Shown here: positions 1 to 8,199 of the stretch, one piece after another
Layout of the letters: each line of letters opens with the position of its first letter
Position numbering within the stretch: the first letter of the stretch is position 1
Origin: an uncultured Prevotella sp.
GTDB taxonomy: Bacteria > Bacteroidota > Bacteroidia > Bacteroidales > Bacteroidaceae
NCBI GenBank assembly: GCA_947170265.1
Contig: CAMVSV010000011.1
Span: 1-64,000, forward strand
Length of the DNA: 64,000 nucleotides
Reading direction: 5' to 3'
Program-made: the position numbers and the translations under genes
Notes under the pieces: generated by a model
What the model saw: the letters and a program-made list of their open reading frames with translations, nothing else
The model's database searches: none
Told to the model about the DNA's origin: nothing

Positions 1-33
1 GTCGACCAAATCGTATGGGTCGCTTTCAATTTC

Positions 34-148
34 TGCATCACAGATGCTCATATTCGATGGTGTCGGATTGCAAATCCGACACAACTGAAAATCCGACACA
101 ACGACACAACGCAAATCCGACACAACTGATTACCTTAACGAAAATTTC
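34..148 (-). repeat. REP-like palindromic repeat, inverted copy
   Basis: This stretch is the reverse complement of the repeat units found at 4.9-6.4 kb. It carries the 21-bp palindrome TGTCGGATTTGCAATCCGACA and the flanking block ending ATGAGCATCTGTGATGC. Shorter half-copies of the AATCCGACACAAC motif follow to about 148. No convincing gene lies here; apparent reading frames across it are low-complexity and recur wherever the repeat recurs. Confidence 0.75.
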
Positions 149-276
149 TGCTTTTTCGGCTATTTGGTTTCACCGACTTTCCTCACGCTCGGCAATTCAA
201 ACAAGTTTGATTGCTCTCGCTTAATCGGAAAGTTCTGCGGGACATGAAAAACGCCCTTTCTGCGGGAAATCAATTC

Positions 277-503
277 CCGTGAAACATTTTGTGAATAAAT
301 ATGAAAGGATGTAAAATAATTGGGAATTTCTTTAACATTTAGAGGCTAAGAAAGCCTCAAGAAACCGCCACTGTAACTCGTTGATAATCAAACGTTTGAA
401 AGGGGCGTTTCAAAAGAGCCTCTTTCGCAACGTGAAAGTGGCACTTTCGTTTTCTCACTGTGCGGAGAATATTTTTCGTTCACATTTGTTAACTGTTTCA
501 CGG
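277..503 (+). repeat. MITE-like element, copy 1
   Basis: This 227-bp non-coding segment is the inverted counterpart of 51433-51703. It starts with CCGTGAAACA and ends with the inverse TGTTTCACGG, so it has 10-bp terminal inverted repeats. The right half, from about 450 to 503, is essentially identical to the other copy. The interior carries an AAAGAGCC/GGCTCTTT hairpin motif that is expanded in copy 2. I see no coding capacity. It could be a MITE-like mobile element or a dispersed regulatory repeat. Confidence 0.65.
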
Positions 504-590
504 AATTGAAAATTCGCGCAGAAAGGGTGTTTTTCTGGTCCCCTGGAAAAACTATTTCGTTATTTTTCCGCCGTTTTTGAATAAAATTTG

Positions 591-598
591 TATCTTTG
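591..598 (+). promoter_or_regulatory. Bacteroidetes -7 promoter box (TATCTTTG)
   Basis: TATCTTTG matches the Bacteroidetes TAnnTTTG -7 element and lies about 155 bp before the large secreted protein gene. No good TTTG -33 box is seen at 19-21 bp upstream. A start near 605 would leave a leader of about 150 nt. Confidence 0.6.
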
Positions 599-645
599 CC
601 GCATTATAATGTTTTAAAAAGAAGAAAAAAACAAACCGTAATACC

Positions 646-735
646 ATGAAAAGACGGAGCACGACATGGGGCAACACCCCGGCACCGTGCTGCCGGAACA
701 CACACAGAGGACTAATGGAAGAAACAATACTATAA
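646..735 (+). other. structured leader with possible 29-codon upstream ORF
   Basis: Between the promoter box at 591 and the ATG at 754 there is a 29-codon frame starting at 646 and ending in TAA at 735. Inside it is a nested hairpin: AGCACG (658-663) pairs with CGTGCT (686-691), and GGGG (668-671) pairs with CCCC (677-680). The reading frame has no recognised product. It could be a translated leader, a structured UTR, or chance. Confidence 0.3.
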
Positions 736-753
736 ACATCAAAAACAACAATT

Positions 754-3700
754 ATGAAGAAAATCTATCTTTTATTTGCGATGATTCTCTCCTTGCTCGG
801 AGGAGTGACGCAGGCTAATGCTGCCGACGAGATCACTGTCTACGACGGCACCACAACAAATGGCTATGTGCCAATGTACGGCTACTATGCTGACACCAAG
901 GGTGCCCTGAGCGAATTCATCATTCCCGCTGACGACCTGGCAGACTTGGAAGGAGCAGAGCTCTCAGCACTGAAGTTCTATACATCAGAGTCATCGGTGA
1001 GCTGGGGAGCAGCAGTATTTCAGGTATATGTGAAGGAAGTGGCTGACGGCGCACTCAACAGCGGCTTCGCCACAAGCAGCAATGCCACCACCGTATATGA
1101 AGGTAGTCTGAGCATCTCCAACAAAGAAATGAACATCACCTTCACCAACAACTACAGCTACAATGGAGGAAACCTCCTCGTGGGCATCTTGGTGACAACA
1201 AAAGGTTCCTATGTAAGAGCATCTTTCTATGGTAAAGGAGGCTTTGATGATGTTTATTCCCGCTACAGAGACAGTTCGTCAGGCAACGGCACGGCACAGT
1301 ATTTCATTCCCAAGACCACTATCACCTATGAGAGTGCTGCCGAGGGTCCGGGCTTCAAGGTCGTAGGCTACAGCAATGGCGACACTTACAGCATGGGACT
1401 CATTGACCCCAAAGCTAAGAAGACCATCACCGTGAAGAACCCCGGCACAGAGAGCGTGACGGTGAACATTGCCACCACCGGCGGCTTCACCGCTCCCGCA
1501 TCGGTGACCCTCGCTGCCAAGGAGGAGAAAGCCGTGGAGATAACCACACCCGAAGCTCTGGGTGCTGCCACAGGCACCATCACCTTCACTCCCACAGCCA
1601 CAACACTCGATGCCGTGACGGTGAACCTCGCAGCCACGGTGAAAGACCCCAACAAGATGTTTGTTGACTTCGCCGACAACGCCCTCGCCGAGGACTGGAC
1701 CACCGTGGGCATTGGCAGCTACACCACTGGCAGCTATGCCTCGTCATACAAATGGGATTTCTCCAATGGCTACGCACTTTATAAGAAAGGTGGATCTTCA
1801 AGCTACTCCTCATATTACTACAACTCATTAGTGTCTCCCTTCGTGCAGTTTGCCGATGGCGAGAAAATAATGTTCCTCGTAAGGAAAGAGGTTGAGAGCA
1901 GCTATTCAGTAGGCTACCTGCGCGTGGACTACACCACCGACGGCACCACATGGACAGCAGCCGACAACGGTACCTTTGCCGATGCAGCCCTTACCACCGA
2001 GTGGGCAACAAAGGAGGTTGCCATACCCACCACTGCAAAGCAGATACGTTTCGTGGCAACGGGCATTGCCCTTGACGACATCTACGGCGGCACTATAGTA
2101 CACACCCCGGTGATGAAGGTTACCGCTGCCGACCACTTCTTCGGCATGACAACAGAAGAGGCTACCACCACCTTCACCATCGAGAACACCGGCAACGCCA
2201 CACTCACCGACATAGAGGTGGTGGCAAGCGATGCCAGCTTCACCATTGAGGACGCTCCCGCATCAGTAGAGCCGAAGGCATCGGCTACCGTCACGGTGAA
2301 GATGCTCGCCCAGACATCAGGCAAGCACGGCGGCACCGTGACCGTCAGCGCACCCGAACAGGAAACGGTGACATTCAACGTGAGCGGCTATGTGATGGAC
2401 GATGACTACTACATTGAGACCTTCAACGGCAATGCCCTGCCCGACGGATGGAAGAACGAAAGTGCAACAGGCTCAAGCAACAGATGGTCGTTTGCCGACG
2501 GCATGGCTGAAGGCTCCAACACCAATGCTCTGCTCACCACTCCGGCACTGAGCGTGGAAGAGGGCGGGAAGATGTATTTCGAGGCAAAGCGCAGCAAGAC
2601 ATGGAACACCCAGATGATTGTGTCTGTATCGAAAGACGGCGGCGACTTCACTGAGCTCATGAGACTGAAAACCAACGAGACCAACGAAGACCTGAAGCTC
2701 GGCGACGACTTCAAGCTGTTCTGCATTGACGGTCTGGAGGCTGGAAGCTACAAGATAAGGTTCGCTTCCGACGGTGCATACCTGAACGCCATCAACGGCT
2801 TCACCCTCGACCAGAATGCCCCGGCATTTGAGATGGTGACAACAGGCAAGGCTGACTTCGGAAAGATCTATGACGCTCCGGAGGCAAAGACCTACACTGT
2901 GAAGAACGCAGGAACGGGCACCATGACGGTTGACATTGCCTCCGACAGCGAGGACTTCACCGTGAGCCCCACACAGCTCAACATCGCCGGCGGCGAGACT
3001 GCCGACTTCACCGTAAGCTTCAACTACAGCGAAGGCAACTACGGAGTGAAGCAGGGAACAATTAGCGTGACACCGGCTTACAACACCGAACTCGCCTATA
3101 GCTTCCAGGCTACAGCCAAGGTGATGGATCCCAACTCATGGGACGAGGACTTTGAGGCTGGCACACTGCCCACAGGATGGGTGTCGAACAACTGGACCAT
3201 AGACACATACTCCTCATACAGCAACACCACAACCATGGCACTGGCACCAAGCTCCAGCACCGCCGGCACACTCATCACCCCGCGCCTGCAGGCAGCTGAA
3301 GGTGACGTGCTCACATGGGAAGCCTACTTCAACTGGTATGACGAGAAACTCAAGGTGGAATACTCTTCCGACGACCAGCAGACATGGACAGAGATTTACA
3401 ACTATATGCCGAAAGACGACAATATATCTGACAAAAACACTGAGAAGGACATGCAGTTCACCGCACCGGCTGACGGCTACTACTACCTGCGCTTCACCTC
3501 GACCTACAGTAATGGAGTGGACAACTTCAACGGCTTCAAGCTCGCACTGAAGGAACACGACGCAGCGATCACGGCACAGAGCATCCGCGCTACATTCACA
3601 CAGTATGGCAACCACACCGTGAGCGTGACTGTGAAGGAAATGATGAACAAGGACGAGGAGCTCACCGCCAAGTTCTTCATCAACGACACACAGTATGGCG

Positions 3701-4539
3701 AGGCAGTGACAAAGACCGTGGCTGCCGGCACAACGGAAGAGTTTGAGATACCGGTGACTCTCACCGAGATCATCGAAGGCAACGCCTACATCACCGTGGA
3801 GAACGAGAACATCTCACTCAAGACCTCTGAGGTGGCTGTGACGACAAAGGCTGCCACCATACTCGACGAGACCACAGCCATGGAGGAGATGCCTTCAGGC
3901 TATCAGGACAAGGTGGTGGTGAAATACACCGCAAAGAAGGGATGGAACACCATCTGCATGCCGTTTGCACTTGAGGATGCTGACCTCACCGCTCTCTTCG
4001 GCGAGGGATGGAAGGTTTATGAGTTCAAGGGCTACAATGCTACCAGCGGACTGAACTTCCAGGAGGCTACACGCCGCTACAAGGGATACCCATACATAGT
4101 TTACTGCGAGGAAGTGCCCGAGATTGCAGAGCCGGGATATCTGCTCACCTATGTGGACTTCAAGACCACAGCAGGATATGACAGCTACGGCGGTGCAACC
4201 TTCCAGGGAAGCTATGAGCCCATGGCTGCCGGCACACTGACAGGCAAATATGGCGTGGTGCCCTCGACAGGACGCATACAGAAAGCCGGAGAAAGTGCAT
4301 CGCTCAAAGGCTACAGAGGATACTTCGAGCTGCCCAGCGATGCCAACGCGGCTGAGATGAACATCACCTTCACCGACAACGACGGCACCGTGACGACCAT
4401 CAGCGCACTGGAGCTCATCAACGACCTCAACGCTGAAGCCGTTTATGATCTTGCAGGACGCAAGGTGGCTGGCAACGGCAAGGCTCGTCTGCCGCAGGGT
4501 GTGTATATCCAGAACGGAAAGCGTTTCGTAGTGAAATAG
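754..4539 (+). CDS. secreted multidomain protein with choice-of-anchor J modules
   Basis: A 1261-residue exported protein of unknown target. A signal peptide occupies residues 1-23, ending near QANAADE. At least three modules of the choice-of-anchor J type (about 300-450, 550-690 and 790-920) show the recurrent pattern D/E-F...L-P-x-G-W followed by W-x-F or W-x-I. They alternate with Hydin/ASPM-like beta modules that repeat the phrase TVKNxGTxxxTV. The last 35 residues form the tail VYDLAGRKV...LPQGVYI...VVK, which resembles Bacteroidetes C-terminal sorting tails (type IX-like), so a surface or extracellular location is inferred. The gene is followed 25 bp later by a 60-codon gene and a terminator. 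It is likely an adhesin or binding protein; no catalytic motif is seen. Confidence 0.8.
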   Translation: MKKIYLLFAMILSLLGGVTQANAADEITVYDGTTTNGYVPMYGYYADTKGALSEFIIPADDLADLEGAELSALKFYTSESSVSWGAAVFQVYVKEVADGALNSGFATSSNATTVYEGSLSISNKEMNITFTNNYSYNGGNLLVGILVTTKGSYVRASFYGKGGFDDVYSRYRDSSSGNGTAQYFIPKTTITYESAAEGPGFKVVGYSNGDTYSMGLIDPKAKKTITVKNPGTESVTVNIATTGGFTAPASVTLAAKEEKAVEITTPEALGAATGTITFTPTATTLDAVTVNLAATVKDPNKMFVDFADNALAEDWTTVGIGSYTTGSYASSYKWDFSNGYALYKKGGSSSYSSYYYNSLVSPFVQFADGEKIMFLVRKEVESSYSVGYLRVDYTTDGTTWTAADNGTFADAALTTEWATKEVAIPTTAKQIRFVATGIALDDIYGGTIVHTPVMKVTAADHFFGMTTEEATTTFTIENTGNATLTDIEVVASDASFTIEDAPASVEPKASATVTVKMLAQTSGKHGGTVTVSAPEQETVTFNVSGYVMDDDYYIETFNGNALPDGWKNESATGSSNRWSFADGMAEGSNTNALLTTPALSVEEGGKMYFEAKRSKTWNTQMIVSVSKDGGDFTELMRLKTNETNEDLKLGDDFKLFCIDGLEAGSYKIRFASDGAYLNAINGFTLDQNAPAFEMVTTGKADFGKIYDAPEAKTYTVKNAGTGTMTVDIASDSEDFTVSPTQLNIAGGETADFTVSFNYSEGNYGVKQGTISVTPAYNTELAYSFQATAKVMDPNSWDEDFEAGTLPTGWVSNNWTIDTYSSYSNTTTMALAPSSSTAGTLITPRLQAAEGDVLTWEAYFNWYDEKLKVEYSSDDQQTWTEIYNYMPKDDNISDKNTEKDMQFTAPADGYYYLRFTSTYSNGVDNFNGFKLALKEHDAAITAQSIRATFTQYGNHTVSVTVKEMMNKDEELTAKFFINDTQYGEAVTKTVAAGTTEEFEIPVTLTEIIEGNAYITVENENISLKTSEVAVTTKAATILDETTAMEEMPSGYQDKVVVKYTAKKGWNTICMPFALEDADLTALFGEGWKVYEFKGYNATSGLNFQEATRRYKGYPYIVYCEEVPEIAEPGYLLTYVDFKTTAGYDSYGGATFQGSYEPMAAGTLTGKYGVVPSTGRIQKAGESASLKGYRGYFELPSDANAAEMNITFTDNDGTVTTISALELINDLNAEAVYDLAGRKVAGNGKARLPQGVYIQNGKRFVVK

Positions 4540-4564
4540 CATTTAAACACTAATCCAAAAAAGA

Positions 4565-4747
4565 ATGAACACAATGGAGAAAAAATCATATATGGTGCCG
4601 GAAGTAAAACTCAAAGGCATGGAGCCGGAGTCACTGCTCGAAAGCACGACACTCGTAAACGACCAGACAAACCAGAACGTCACACCCACGGAAGATGAAT
4701 TCAACGGTGAGTTTGGTGCCAAGCACTACTCGGTGTGGGATGAATGA
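4565..4747 (+). CDS. small companion protein, 60 aa
   Basis: This short gene lies 25 bp after the large secreted protein gene and just before the terminator at 4772, so the two probably share a transcript. The product begins MNTMEKKSYMVPEVKL, a form I associate with many short Bacteroidales proteins of the K-K-x-Y-x-x-P-E type. It has no signal peptide, no cysteine and an acidic C-terminal half ending HYSVWDE. The start could also be the second methionine at 4574. Function is unknown; a peptide precursor or regulator is possible but not shown. Confidence 0.55.
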   Translation: MNTMEKKSYMVPEVKLKGMEPESLLESTTLVNDQTNQNVTPTEDEFNGEFGAKHYSVWDE

Positions 4748-4771
4748 CAAATCTCTTGGAAAAGAATACGG

Positions 4772-4806
4772 AAAAAGCCCTGACTCAACACAGTCAGGGC
4801 TTTTTT
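4772..4806 (+). terminator. rho-independent terminator
   Basis: A 14-bp perfect stem (AAAAAGCCCTGACT with its complement) encloses a 6-nt loop and runs into TTTTTT. It ends the transcript of the secreted protein and its small companion. Confidence 0.9.
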
Positions 4807-4894
4807 ATGTATTGATGAATGGAAACGGGGCAGATTTGAGTTGTGTAAGTTGTTGTATTTCGGCGTTGTGGCGTCGTGGCATCGTTGTTGTGTC

Positions 4895-5170
4895 GTCGTG
4901 TCGTTGTTGTTGTGGCGTCGTGTCGTTGTTGTTGTGGCGTTGTGTCGGATTTGCAATCCGACACCATCGAATATGAGCATCTGTGATGCGGAAAAAAGGT
5001 AAGTACAGTGTATTTCGGATTGCAAATCCTAATACTCAATGGAGCAGGATTGCAAATCCTGCTCAACTCACTCCTGCTCAACTCACTCCTTCCCATAAGG
5101 ACAGCGTTTCAGTTGTGTCGGATTTGTAATCCGACACCATTGAATATGAGCATCTGGGATGCGGGAAAAA
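4895..5170 (+). repeat. REP-like repeat units with short tandem repeats
   Basis: Two tandem copies of a 22-bp GTCGTGTCGTTGTTGTTGTG-type unit (4895-4938) lead into a full repeat unit (4941-5096). That unit has two palindromes, TGTCGGATTTGCAATCCGACA and GAGCAGGATTGCAAATCCTG plus CTC, joined by the block ATGAGCATCTGTGATGC. It ends in 15-bp CTCCTGCTCAACTCA repeats. A shortened second unit (about 5093-5170) has the first palindrome with one change (TTTGTAATCC). No gene is supported here. Confidence 0.8.
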
Positions 5171-5218
5171 TGATGGCATTGGAGTGCTACGCCAGCAGTT
5201 ATTATTAACCGTAGAACA

Positions 5219-5425
5219 TGGGTCGCTGCGCTCGAAATGATATTTATAATGAACATTTAAAATAATGTTTAGAATACATTCCACCGCCTACTATTATAAA
5301 TACCATTATAAATATGAATTTTATATTAAATTTCAAGACCGAAGGTCGACCATAAATCAAATGGGTCGCTGCGCTCGAAATGATATTTAGAATGAGCATT
5401 TATAATTATATTCAAAATGCTTCGC
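5219..5425 (+). repeat. paired direct repeat beside the GxxExxY gene
   Basis: The block GGTCGCTGCGCTCGAAATGA plus TATTTA occurs at 5221 and again at 5364, each followed by AT-rich sequence rich in ATTTATAAT-like words. A diverged inverted form (CAAGCGAAGCGACCCATG) occurs near 5900 on the other side of the broken nuclease gene. The gene is thus bracketed by related repeats. Confidence 0.6.
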
Positions 5426-5857
5426 CTACATCAAACGTACCTTTTCTATCATACCCGTTATTGGGTCGCGCCTATACCACGCCGAATAAAGACGGTCGGC
5501 ACCGAAATTGATGAGCATTCCGTACTGGGTGTGAGTCAAGTGCATGTAATTCCATAGTTGACGCACATGCTCATCGGTGGTATGTTTCACAGCTTTCAAT
5601 TCAACAATGATGCCATCCACAACAAGATCCATGCGGTATGTTTGTTCCAATTGCACATCCTTTCAAAATATTGGCAATAACTTCTGTCGTTCTACTTGAT
5701 GTTCATCTTGTTTAAGCAGATATTCCATTGCTGCTTCATACGCGTTTTCAAGCAAACCAGGCTTATATTCTGTATGTACCTTCATGGCGATGCCAGTTAT
5801 TCTCCGCATAGGTTCCAGCCGCATATTATGCTCTTGTATTAAGTCCATGTCATTCAA
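5426..5857 (-). pseudogene. GxxExxY family PD-(D/E)XK-like protein, interrupted by TGA
   Basis: Reading from 5857 the frame gives an N-terminal half with ITGIAMKVHTEYKPGLLENAYE, the G-x-x-E-x-x-Y hallmark, then an in-frame TGA at 5665-5663. Past that stop the same frame continues directly into the expected C-terminal half (QTYRMDLVVDG, IVELKAV, LINFGADRL). There is no frameshift, so one nonsense codon is the only lesion. The stop falls right after LLPIF, where the family usually has an aromatic residue. The C-terminal half could be re-initiated from GTG at 5656. This family is probably nuclease-related, with the D...E-x-K pattern in the second half; its function is not well known. It lies inside a cluster of palindromic repeats. 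Confidence 0.8.
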
Positions 5858-5960
5858 TCTATTTTAAATAAAATTTTAATATACATTCTAAATAACATTT
5901 CAAGCGAAGCGACCCATGACATCTGTTGTGTCGGTTGTGGCGGATTTGCAGTTGTGTCGT

Positions 5961-6180
5961 TGTGTCGGATTTGTAATCCGACACCATCGAGTATGAGCAT
6001 CTGTGATGCGGAAAAAAGGTAAGGACAATGTTTCTCGGATTGCAAATCCTAATATTCATGGGAGCAGGATTGCAAATCCTGCTCAACCCTTCCTGTTCAA
6101 ACACTCATGCCCAACTCACTCCTGCTCAACTCACTCCTGCTCAAACACTCCTGCTCAAACACTCCTGCCCGTAAGGACAG
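5961..6180 (+). repeat. REP-like repeat unit
   Basis: A full copy of the unit at 4941: palindrome TGTCGGATTTGTAATCCGACA (5963-5983), the ATGAGCATCTGTGATGC block, a GGATTGCAAATCC block, the GAGCAGGATTGCAAATCCTG palindrome, then several 15-bp CTCCTGCTCAAACAC or CTCCTGCTCAACTCA repeats. It ends with a TAAGGACAGCGTTTCAG junction shared with the other units. Confidence 0.8.
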
Positions 6181-6360
6181 CGTTTCAGTTGTGTCGGATT
6201 TGCAATCCGACACCATCGAATATGAGCATCTGTGATGCGGAAAAAAGGTAAGTACAGTGTATTTCTGATTGCAAATCCTAATATTCATGGGAGCAGGATT
6301 GCAAATCCTGCTCAACCCTTCCTGTTCAAACACTCCTGCTCAAACACTCCTGCTCAACGG
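6181..6360 (+). repeat. REP-like repeat unit
   Basis: This unit directly follows the previous one with the same order of parts: palindrome TGTCGGATTTGCAATCCGACA at 6192, the ATGAGCATCTGTGATGC block, a second palindrome built on GGATTGCAAATCC, then 15-bp CTCCTGCTCAAACA repeats. It stops just before the 3' end of the CPBP protease gene. Confidence 0.8.
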
Positions 6361-6384
6361 AAACTATAGCATCTACACCCCCTC

Positions 6385-7206
6385 CTATTTCCTCGTTCTC
6401 ATGGCAAGCTGGAAGAGCGACGGCAGGAGTATGCACAGCGAGAACATGAGGGCATAGACCATCATGCGGCTGTTGCCATGGAAGAGGTCTATGAGCTTGC
6501 CGTCGGAGAGCTCAGGCATGACGTTGAACATCACGAATGCCACGGTGTTGTTGACCCAGTGGAGCACTATGCCGGGCACTATGCTGCCGGTGCGGTAGTA
6601 GAGCCAGCCAAGCAACAGTCCGATGACGAAGGCATGGATGCCCTGAGCCATGTTCAGGTGGATGGCACCGAAGATTAAAGCCGAGACAACGATGGCTACC
6701 CAGTGGAAACGACGGCTGAACAGGGTGAGGAGCTGACGGAGTATGGCTCCGCGGAACACCATCTCCTCAGCCACAGGTGCCAAGATTCCCACGGCAAGAT
6801 AGCCCATGGGCTCACGCATGACACCCTCGAAGAGTGCCTCCATCTGCTCGGGCAGCTCTATCTGCATGCGCTCATAGAGCCATTCGGCAGGCAGTATGGT
6901 GCCAAGGGCAAGCAGTATGGTCCACACAATGACTGCCCATGGCTTGGAACGCAGGTAGACGCGCGAAGGCGGCGACCAGCGAAGCAACGCAAAGAGCGCA
7001 ATGGTGATGACGCTGCTGATGATGTTGGTGATGACGAGCAGCTTGCTATACATGCCTGCTGCCATGGCTGTGACCACTTGCAGATACTGAAGGTCTTTAA
7101 GCTGGCAATAGATGGCTACGCCGATGGCTTGCACCAGGGTTTGTATGGCTATGAATGCCGCTATGAAAAGCACAATGCTGAGAATTGTTCTTAGGGTTTT
7201 ATTCAT
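6385..7206 (-). CDS. CPBP family intramembrane metalloprotease
   Basis: A 273-residue polytopic membrane protein of the CAAX-protease/bacteriocin-processing (Abi) family. The three family motifs are present: EE-x-x-x-R at 147-152 (AEEMVFRG), a conserved His at 183 (FGAIHLNM) and His 216 with paired Asn (LHWVNN). About six to eight hydrophobic segments are visible. The family cleaves or modifies membrane peptides; the substrate here is unknown. It is the last gene of a run with ribF (36 bp upstream) and a HAD phosphatase. Confidence 0.85.
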   Translation of the reverse strand: MNKTLRTILSIVLFIAAFIAIQTLVQAIGVAIYCQLKDLQYLQVVTAMAAGMYSKLLVITNIISSVITIALFALLRWSPPSRVYLRSKPWAVIVWTILLALGTILPAEWLYERMQIELPEQMEALFEGVMREPMGYLAVGILAPVAEEMVFRGAILRQLLTLFSRRFHWVAIVVSALIFGAIHLNMAQGIHAFVIGLLLGWLYYRTGSIVPGIVLHWVNNTVAFVMFNVMPELSDGKLIDLFHGNSRMMVYALMFSLCILLPSLFQLAMRTRK

Positions 7207-7242
7207 ATTCGTATATTGTGTTATTGGTGTTTCGCGATGAAG

Positions 7243-8199
7243 TTATTCCGCTTCGTGTGAGAGAATGGAAGCCTTGTCGGCAGAGAGCTGGCGGGCAAGA
7301 GCCTCGACAGAAGTGAAACGGCGCTCGGAACGCAGACGACGCAGGAGCGACAGGGTGAGGGTCTTGCCGTAGAGGTCGCCGCTGAAGTTGAACAGATGGG
7401 CTTCCACGGACAGCTGATGGCGCTGGAAGGTGGGCAGGGTGCCGATGTTGAGCATGCCACGGAGGGGCTGCGACGGGATGGAAGGGTCTGCCACCTCACA
7501 CAGTATCTCATATACCCCCGCAGCGGGAAGCATGGTGTTGATGCTCTCGGGCGCAATGTTGGCGGTGGGGAAACCCATGAGACGACCCTGACGGAAGCCC
7601 TCGGTGACGGTGCCGGTGATGGTGTAGTGGCGTGACAGACAGCCGGCAGCGGCAACAACATTGCCTGCGCTCAGATAGCGGCGTATGGCGGAGGAGCTCA
7701 CCGCCTGACCATCATAGAGAATGGGACTGTGGGGCATGCCTATCACGTCGATGCCCATCTCGCTGCCATAACGCTCGTAGTCGCTGAAGCCTTCGGAGGC
7801 ATTGTCCTGACGACGCCCGAAGTGGTGGTCGTAGCCAATGAGCAGAGCCTCGACGTGAAGGTGACGGCTCAGCACCTCGTCCATGAACTCACGGGCGGAA
7901 AGCGATGCCATCTGCTGGTCAAACGGCAACACGACCACAAGATCGATGCCGGTATGGGCAAGCAGTAGAAGACGCTGGTCGAGGGTGGTGAGCAGCTGAG
8001 GCACATAGGAGGCGTGGATCACCTGACGCGGGTGACGGTCGAAGGTTATCGCCATGGAAGAGAGATGGCGGCTATGGGCTTTCTCCACCACCTGACGCAT
8101 GAGCCACTGATGACCGAGATGCACACCGTCGAAGAAGCCGATGGTGGCAACGCTGCCTCCGGGGAGGGCACAATGGTCGTTGTAGCGTATGATGTTCAT
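7243..8199 (-). CDS. ribF: bifunctional riboflavin kinase/FAD synthetase
   Basis: Converts riboflavin to FMN and FMN to FAD. The N-terminal adenylyltransferase domain shows GFFDGVHLGHQ with the H-x-G-H motif. Next comes SSSAIRRYLSAG, the family's second nucleotide-binding motif. The C-terminal flavokinase domain has GFPTANI and EAHLFNF. I chose the ATG at 8199 because it overlaps the stop of the HAD gene by ATGA, giving translational coupling; an in-frame ATG at 8208 would add three residues. At about 318 residues the length is normal. Confidence 0.93.
   Translation of the reverse strand: MNIIRYNDHCALPGGSVATIGFFDGVHLGHQWLMRQVVEKAHSRHLSSMAITFDRHPRQVIHASYVPQLLTTLDQRLLLLAHTGIDLVVVLPFDQQMASLSAREFMDEVLSRHLHVEALLIGYDHHFGRRQDNASEGFSDYERYGSEMGIDVIGMPHSPILYDGQAVSSSAIRRYLSAGNVVAAAGCLSRHYTITGTVTEGFRQGRLMGFPTANIAPESINTMLPAAGVYEILCEVADPSIPSQPLRGMLNIGTLPTFQRHQLSVEAHLFNFSGDLYGKTLTLSLLRRLRSERRFTSVEALARQLSADKASILSHEAE

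Noticed and set aside
1386..4542. Long reading frames antisense to the large secreted protein gene
   Set aside because: They are shadows of the GC-biased third position of the sense gene; none shows a domain or a start signal.
5663..5665. TGA recoding as Trp or selenocysteine in the GxxExxY gene
   Set aside because: Other genes here use TGA as a true stop (for example purE and rpoN), and no selenocysteine insertion element or partner genes are in view.
5863..6333. Similar short proteins encoded across the repeats
   Set aside because: They recur only because the repeat recurs, occur on both strands, are low in complexity and have no supportable start signals.
4895..6360. The repeat cluster as a CRISPR array
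   Set aside because: The units are long, internally palindromic and irregularly spaced, with repeated and not unique sequence between them, and no cas gene is present.
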